64,000 nucleotides of DNA, from NCBI RefSeq assembly GCF_000719955.1, contig NZ_JOII01000004.1, positions 186,001-250,000 of the forward strand, in the 5' to 3' direction. Of this stretch, positions 59,401 through 64,000 are shown one piece after another. How positions within the stretch are numbered: position 1 is the stretch's first letter; every line of letters begins with the position of its first letter. A model generated the notes under the pieces. The model was not told the origin of the DNA. It worked only from the letters and a program-made list of their open reading frames with translations, and searched no databases. The position numbers were made by a program, and so were the translations under genes. This DNA is from Streptomyces albidoflavus. GTDB lineage: Bacteria; Actinomycetota; Actinomycetes; Streptomycetales; Streptomycetaceae.

Positions 59401-62400
59401 GCCGGTCCGGTACCGCGACTGGGCGCACTGGCAGCGGCAGCTCGTGGAGACCGCCGCCCTCGACGGCGAACTGGAGTACTGGAAGCGGCGGCTGGAGGGC
59501 GTCGAGCCGCTGCGGATGCCCACCGACCACCCCCGCCCCGCGCGCAAGGACCACAGCGGGCAGCTGCACCCCTTCACCGTCCCGGCCGAGCTGATCGGCC
59601 GGCTGCGCCGGATCGCCGCGGAGGAGTCCGCCACCCTCTTCACGGTGCTGCTCACCTGCCTCTACCTGCTCCTCGCCCGGCACAGCGGCCAGCGCGACCT
59701 GGTCGTGGGCAGCCCCACCACCGGCCGCACCCGCCCCGAACTCCGGGACCTCATCGGCTTCTTCAACAGCACCGTCGCGCTCCGCGCCGACCTCGGCGCC
59801 GCCACCTCCTTCGGGCACCTCCTGAAGCAGGTGCGCGGCGTCGTCGCGGAGGCGCTGGAGCACCAGGAGGTGCCCTTCGACCGGGTGGTCAACGCGCTGG
59901 TCGGTCAGCGTGACCTGAGCAGGACACCGCTGTTCGACGTGTTCTTCGTGCACCAGGAGCTGCCGCGCGTGCAGCACGTGGGCGAGGCCCGCACCGACTT
60001 CTTCGACACCGGCCGCACCCAGGAGAACCTGTTCAGCGGACTGCCGCCGGGGACCGCCAAGTTCGACCTCACCCTGGTCACCCAGGACCGCGAGGGCGAC
60101 GACGCGATGACGGCCTGCCTGGAGTACAGCACCGAGCTGTTCACCGGGCGGACCGCCGCCGCGCTGACCGAGGACTACCTCGCCGTGCTGCGCGCCGTCG
60201 CGGACGGCAGCCGCGACACCCCGCTGACCGCACTGCTCACGCCGCCCGCGACCGAGCCCGTGCCCGTGCCCGCGGGGGCGCCGTCCGGCACGGCGGCCAC
60301 CGTGCACGAGGCGATCGAGTCGTGGGCGCGGGCCACCCCGGACGCGGTCGCGATCCGCGCGGGCGAGGACCGGCTGACCTACCGGGAGCTGGACCGGCGC
60401 GCCGGACTGCTGGCCGGCGAACTGCGGGCGCGCGGCGCCGGCGCCGAGTCCGTCGTGGCGCTCTGGACCGACCGGAGCGTCGAACTGGCCGTCGCGGTGC
60501 TCGGCGTACTCAAGTCCGGCGCCTGCTACGTCGCCGTCGACCCCGGACTGCCGCCGGAGCGGGCCCGTTTCCTGCTCACCGACAGCCGCCCGGGGCACGT
60601 GGTGACCACCGTCGCCCTGGCCGGCCGGCTGCCCGCCGGAGCGCCCGACGCCGTCCTGGTGGACGCCCCGGCGACCGCTCCCGACGGGGAGCAGGGCCCG
60701 CCCCACCGTCCGGCGGGCGGCGGCAACGCCGCGTACGTCTGCTACACCTCCGGCACCACCGGGCGGCCGAAGGGCGTCGTGGTCACCCACCGCAACGTGC
60801 TCGGCTTCGTCGCCTGGTCCCGGCGGGCGCTGGGGCCGGACGCCTTCTCCCGGACGCTCGGCGCCGCCTCGGCCGGCTTCGACATCTCGGTGCTGGAACT
60901 GCTCTCCACACTGGCCTCCGGCGGCAGCGTCGACCTGGTCCGCAACCTGCTCGCGCTGACCGAGCGACAGGACTGGTCCGGCTCCCTCCTCATCGCCATC
61001 CCCTCCGTCTACCGCCGGGTGCGGCAGGCCGAGTGGGTCGACGAACGCGCCGGCCAGTACGTGCTGTGCGGCGAGCGGGTCCCCGGCGAACTGGTCCGCG
61101 ACATCCACCGCCGCCGTCCCGGCGCCACCGTCTGGAACGCCTACGGCCCCACCGAGTGCACCGTCTTCGCCACCGCCTGGCGCTGCGACCCCGGCGCCGA
61201 GGGCGACCCGCCGATCGGCACCCCCGTCGACGGCACCCGCTGCCACGTCCTCGACCCCGGCCTGCGTCCGGTCCCGCCGGGCACGGTGGGAGAGCTGTAC
61301 GTCGCGGGCGACGGGCTGGCCCGCGGGTACGCCGGCCGGCCCGGACAGACCGCCGACCGCTTCGTGCCCGATCCCTTCGCGGCCGACGGCAGCCGCATGT
61401 ACCGGACCGGGGACCTGGTCTCCCAGGACCACGACGGCGTACTCACCTACCGGGGCCGGGCCGACGACCAGGTCAAGGTCCGCGGGCACCGGGTCGAACC
61501 CGGCGAACTGGAGGCCCTGTTGCGGGTCGTGCCCGGAGTGGCCGCGGCCGCCGTCGTGGCCGTGCCGGCGGACGAGGGCCAGGACCTCGGGGACCACACC
61601 CTCGCCGCCTTCCTCCAGCCCCGTCCCGGGGCCCGGCCGGACGCCGGGGCCGCCCGGGAGGCGCTGGCGCGCGCCCTGCCCGCGCCGCTGGTCCCCGCGA
61701 GCTTCGAGGTGGTGGAGACGCTCCCCGTCACCGCCCACGGCAAGACCGACCGGCAGGAACTGCGCCGGCGCGCGAGCGCCGGGAAGCGGCCGTCGGACCC
61801 GCCGCCCGTCGAGGCCACCGACCCCGTCGCCGTGCTGTGCGAGGTCTTCGCCGAGGTGCTGAACCGGCCCTCGGCCGGGCCCGACGACAGCTTCTTCGCG
61901 CTCGGCGGCGACAGCATCCGCTCCATCCGGCTGGTGCGCGCGGCCCGCCGCCGGGGCCTCGCCCTGTCGACGGAGGACGTCTTCGTCCACCCCACCCCCG
62001 CCGGACTCGCCACGCGCCTCGCCGGCCCGTCCGCACCCCGCTCCCCCGCTGCCACCCCCACGCCCGTCACCGGGGCGGGCGACGCTCTCGACGCGGCGTA
62101 CCCGGGCCACCGGGGTGTGCTGCCGCTCACCCCGCTCCAGGCCGGGCTGGTCTCCGGCGGGCCCGGTACGGGCTCCGTCATGCGGCTGGAACTCGGCCTC
62201 TCCGGCGAACTGGACGTGCCCGCGCTGCGGCGTGCCGTCGGCGAACTGGGCAGCCGCCACCCCAACCTGTGCGCCGCGTTCGTCCGGCGGCCCGCCGGGC
62301 CCCCGGTCCAGGTGCTGTGCGACCGCCCCCTGACCCTGGACGAACTCGACCTGCGGGCCCTGACCCCCGAGGCCCGTGACGCGCGCCTGGCGGAACTGAC

Positions 62401-64000
62401 CGCCGAGGAACGCGCCACCCGCCTCGACCCCGAGGCCCCGCCGCTGCTCCGCTTCACCCTGGTGCGGCAGACACCCGACCGGTTCCAGCTCCGGATCATC
62501 GGCCACCATCTGCTCCTCGACGGGTGGTCCAACCAGCTGCTGCTGCCGGAGCTGCTCGCGCTCTACCGGGGCGACCTGCTGCCGGACGCCACCCCCTTCG
62601 CCGACCACGTGGCCTGGCTCGGCGGCCTCGACCACGAACAGGACCTGTCCGCCTGGGACGAGCACCTCGCCGGTGCCGAGCCCACCCTGCTGGCCGACGG
62701 GGCCCCGGTGGCCGACGGCTGGCCCGGCCGGACCACCGAGCGCCTCGGTCCGGAGGAGACCGGCCGCCTCACGGCCACCGCCGCCGCCCTCGGGGTCACC
62801 GCCAACACCGTCCTGCAGTGCTGCTGGGCCCTGGTCCTCGCCGAACGCACCGGTCGCCACGACGTGGTGTTCGGGGCCATCACCTCCGGCCGCTCCCCCC
62901 AGGTGCCGGGAGTCGAGTCGATCGTCGGCTTCCTCATCAACACCTTCCCGGTCCGGGTGCGGCTGCGGCCCGAGGAGAAGCTCGCCGCCCTGCTCCGCCG
63001 CGTCCAGGGCGAACAGGCCCGCATGATGCCGCACGGCCACGTGGACCTGGCCGCGCTGACCGAACGGCTCGGTCTCGGCGCGCTGTTCGACACGGCCGTG
63101 GTGTTCGAGAACTTCCCGGCGGCCGATCCCGGGGCGGCGCGGAACCTGCCGGGGCTGCGCGTGGAGAGCGCCACCACGGAGTCGGCCGGCCACCACCCGC
63201 TCTCCCTGATGGTGCTGCCCCGCGACGGCGGCACCGACGTCAACCTCCTCCACCGCAGCGGCGCGGCCACCCCCGAGCAGGCCCGTGCCCTCCTGGACGG
63301 CGTCCTCACCGTCCTGCGCGCCCTCCTGGCCGACCCGGACACCCCGGTCGCCAGCCTCACCGGCACCGGTGGCGCCGCCCCGACGCCCGCCGGACCCCGG
63401 GTGGCCGCCCTGATCGGGGGCGAGGACGCGCACCCGGCCTTCGACACCCTGCTGCCGCTGCGTGAGAACGGCGGGCTGACCCCGCTGTTCTGCGTCCACC
63501 CGGCAGGCGGCGTCGGCTGGATGTACTCGGCGCTCACCCACCACCTCGACCCGGACCGACCCGTGTACGCCCTCCAGGACCGGGGGCTGAACGGCCCGGA
63601 CAGGCTCCACCGTTCCGTGGAGGACATGGCCGCCGACTACGTGGCCGAGATCCGCGCCCGGCGGCCGCACGGCCCGTACCAGCTGCTCGGCTGGTCCTTC
63701 GGCGGCCTGGTCGCGCACGCCATGGCCTGCCTGCTCCAGGATGCCGGGGAGCAGGTGGAGCGCCTGGTCCTGCTCGACTCCCACGTCCTCGCCGACCTGG
63801 ACGAACTGCCCCCGGCCCCCGAGGGCGCCGGGGCCCGGCAGATGTACGGCGCGCTGCTGGACTTCGCCGAGGTGCGCCCGCCCGGTGTGGGCGACGACGA
63901 GCTGGACGACGCGCGGTTCCTCGGCATCGTCCGGGACGGCGACAGCCTGCTCTCCGACATCTCCGAGCGCCACCTGGTGGCCATGGGCGGGGCGTACGAC
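56492..64000 (+). CDS. Hybrid PKS-NRPS: KS-PCP-C-A-PCP-C-TE, 3' end beyond window
   Basis: One open frame of 2503 codons reaches the window end; I checked the phase at nine motifs. Order: ketosynthase with Cys187 (VDTGCNSSL), His324 ([10 protein letters not shown]) and His361 ([10 protein letters not shown]); a linker without an acyltransferase; carrier with Ser749 (LGGNSI); condensation (MHHAVNDGG, about 936); adenylation ([11 protein letters not shown] at 1418 on, FDISVLE, NAYGPTE, YRTGDLV, AHGKTDR); carrier Ser1808 (LGGDSI); second condensation (HHLLLDGWS, 2005); thioesterase with Ser2402 (GWSFGG) and start FCVHPAGG. No carrier lies between the last condensation domain and the thioesterase. 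GTG at 56492 has GGGGGAG just upstream. It would build a polyketide-peptide product from the FkbH-derived unit and two or more amino acids. Confidence 0.9.
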   Translation, partial: MRDNHDAPARRTGRTDGAAPDSAEIPDDAVAVVGLALRFPDADDLAEFRANLLAGRDSVGPLPEGRAEATGLDPAAAHLPMGHLRDIHTFDHGLFRLSRREAGVMDPQQRLALLLAHQAVEDAGYATRHLADAGTAVVLATSPSSYRAAASDPGTLSALGNMTFGAPARVAHVLGLTGPCYAVDTGCNSSLTAIHHACRELTSGDARYALAGGVSLRPGGLPAQEAAAMPELVSGSGRCRAYDADADGAVPGEGGAVLLLTTVAQARADGAPVHAVLRGSAVLHNGGAVATISSPSATAQSRTIRAAWARAGADPADAGYLEGHGSGTPLGDAVELEGLASVFSTRATPLPIGSVKANIGHLDHAAGVAGLVRALLSVRHGELYPAVHFRSATGGTDPARLGVEIPRAARPWADPVRLAGVSSFSLGGVNAHCVVQRAPAEDGPGERPDPASQEPPRLVGVSARTPEALALLCVRLSSALRDGRLPLDDVAFTLNEGRDHYAHRVAVRARDTEELAVRLAAEATWLAQEEPRDVAGGAPRVVLLAGADGTASTELADGLRRAGVRPAAVLGRDEDAGAPARLRSRRRTVLCVATGPLTEAARALAQPASEEKGAVELITPDPRHGLQGVLAALYRRGVDLDWRALTPAAADRPPRRRRLPGHPVLGIRCWATPATPPPAAPAAPEAPEAPAAPEPRAAVPVSLPTPVEADRPAPAEDTTGWLCAALEELLGAGTPVTPEADYFALGGNSIVALQLVQRVGERFGHRLKLIDTYEYPRVADLARFIDSLSSAGRPAVPPVVPTDAHVLSYGQERMWFHHQLDPATTLYNLPMVSMISGELDIDAVRGMWEDLAERHEVLRSNLVDEDGVPGLRIRPELGAEFFHFTDVSDAPDPVAAARERVRLAAAHRFDVARDPLVRLEVIRTGPKEHVVHVTMHHAVNDGGSPRIFERELPELYAARREGRPHRLDPLPVRYRDWAHWQRQLVETAALDGELEYWKRRLEGVEPLRMPTDHPRPARKDHSGQLHPFTVPAELIGRLRRIAAEESATLFTVLLTCLYLLLARHSGQRDLVVGSPTTGRTRPELRDLIGFFNSTVALRADLGAATSFGHLLKQVRGVVAEALEHQEVPFDRVVNALVGQRDLSRTPLFDVFFVHQELPRVQHVGEARTDFFDTGRTQENLFSGLPPGTAKFDLTLVTQDREGDDAMTACLEYSTELFTGRTAAALTEDYLAVLRAVADGSRDTPLTALLTPPATEPVPVPAGAPSGTAATVHEAIESWARATPDAVAIRAGEDRLTYRELDRRAGLLAGELRARGAGAESVVALWTDRSVELAVAVLGVLKSGACYVAVDPGLPPERARFLLTDSRPGHVVTTVALAGRLPAGAPDAVLVDAPATAPDGEQGPPHRPAGGGNAAYVCYTSGTTGRPKGVVVTHRNVLGFVAWSRRALGPDAFSRTLGAASAGFDISVLELLSTLASGGSVDLVRNLLALTERQDWSGSLLIAIPSVYRRVRQAEWVDERAGQYVLCGERVPGELVRDIHRRRPGATVWNAYGPTECTVFATAWRCDPGAEGDPPIGTPVDGTRCHVLDPGLRPVPPGTVGELYVAGDGLARGYAGRPGQTADRFVPDPFAADGSRMYRTGDLVSQDHDGVLTYRGRADDQVKVRGHRVEPGELEALLRVVPGVAAAAVVAVPADEGQDLGDHTLAAFLQPRPGARPDAGAAREALARALPAPLVPASFEVVETLPVTAHGKTDRQELRRRASAGKRPSDPPPVEATDPVAVLCEVFAEVLNRPSAGPDDSFFALGGDSIRSIRLVRAARRRGLALSTEDVFVHPTPAGLATRLAGPSAPRSPAATPTPVTGAGDALDAAYPGHRGVLPLTPLQAGLVSGGPGTGSVMRLELGLSGELDVPALRRAVGELGSRHPNLCAAFVRRPAGPPVQVLCDRPLTLDELDLRALTPEARDARLAELTAEERATRLDPEAPPLLRFTLVRQTPDRFQLRIIGHHLLLDGWSNQLLLPELLALYRGDLLPDATPFADHVAWLGGLDHEQDLSAWDEHLAGAEPTLLADGAPVADGWPGRTTERLGPEETGRLTATAAALGVTANTVLQCCWALVLAERTGRHDVVFGAITSGRSPQVPGVESIVGFLINTFPVRVRLRPEEKLAALLRRVQGEQARMMPHGHVDLAALTERLGLGALFDTAVVFENFPAADPGAARNLPGLRVESATTESAGHHPLSLMVLPRDGGTDVNLLHRSGAATPEQARALLDGVLTVLRALLADPDTPVASLTGTGGAAPTPAGPRVAALIGGEDAHPAFDTLLPLRENGGLTPLFCVHPAGGVGWMYSALTHHLDPDRPVYALQDRGLNGPDRLHRSVEDMAADYVAEIRARRPHGPYQLLGWSFGGLVAHAMACLLQDAGEQVERLVLLDSHVLADLDELPPAPEGAGARQMYGALLDFAEVRPPGVGDDELDDARFLGIVRDGDSLLSDISERHLVAMGGAYD

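Noticed and set aside
57845..63973. A 2042-codon open frame on the minus strand opposite the PKS-NRPS gene
   Set aside because: It is antisense to recognised KS, C, A, PCP and TE motifs on the plus strand and its own translation shows no domains; long antisense frames are expected at this GC content.

Overview
The window is about 73% GC, uses GTG starts freely and is dense with TetR, ECF-sigma, two-component and secreted-enzyme genes. Protein content (mycothiol-type DinB enzyme, chitinase C with a DasR-like site, DmdR/IdeR-type iron box, FkbH-type cassette) points to Streptomyces or a close relative. No IS element, phage gene, CRISPR array, tRNA or rRNA was seen.

Layout. 0-8 kb: small redox and hydrolase genes with divergent TetR regulators, an acetoacetate-decarboxylase-like/aldehyde-dehydrogenase operon behind a near-consensus promoter, and an MFS symporter. 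7.7-17.4 kb: RNase HI with an extra tail, a sulfonate-utilisation pair (ssuE-ssuD) preceded by a tiny Cys leader peptide gene, a GH19 chitinase, an M4 metalloprotease, and an ECF sigma factor flanked by two proteins sharing one domain. 17.5-27.5 kb: serine hydrolase, two-component system, AKR, quinone oxidoreductase, a processive-type glycosyltransferase, and an SDR/DMT-transporter/polysaccharide-deacetylase operon. 27.5-33.2 kb: a single 860-residue ORF that joins an ABC-2 permease, a squalene/phytoene-synthase-like domain and a cis-prenyltransferase, coupled to its own ABC ATPase; then a GAF-PP2C phosphatase and a ferric-reductase-like membrane protein. 33.3-39.3 kb: HSP90-family chaperone, a 1002-residue TPR partner and a third helical-repeat protein. 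39.9-50 kb: a beta-helix-like membrane protein, a decayed VOC gene, NmrA/MerR and ArsR/VOC pairs with clear operators, an iron-boxed siderophore ABC transporter whose double permease is frameshifted, NUDIX, DinB and P-loop genes.

50.2 kb to the end: the left part of a hybrid PKS-NRPS cluster. A KAS III-like protein, a free ACP, acyl-CoA dehydrogenase, FkbH-like and 3-hydroxyacyl-CoA dehydrogenase genes form a hydroxymalonyl-ACP-type cassette without the usual O-methyltransferase. They are translationally coupled to an A-PCP protein and lie just upstream of a giant KS-PCP-C-A-PCP-C-TE synthase that runs off the window. The KS has no acyltransferase, so the free ACP is a plausible direct extender donor.

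Regulation is unusually readable: at least seven genes have a TAnnnT box 6-7 bases before the start codon (predicted leaderless mRNAs), and several operators (ArsR, MerR, DasR-like, iron box, TetR-type palindromes) lie on promoters. Functions are assigned from motifs read by eye; no database search was possible.
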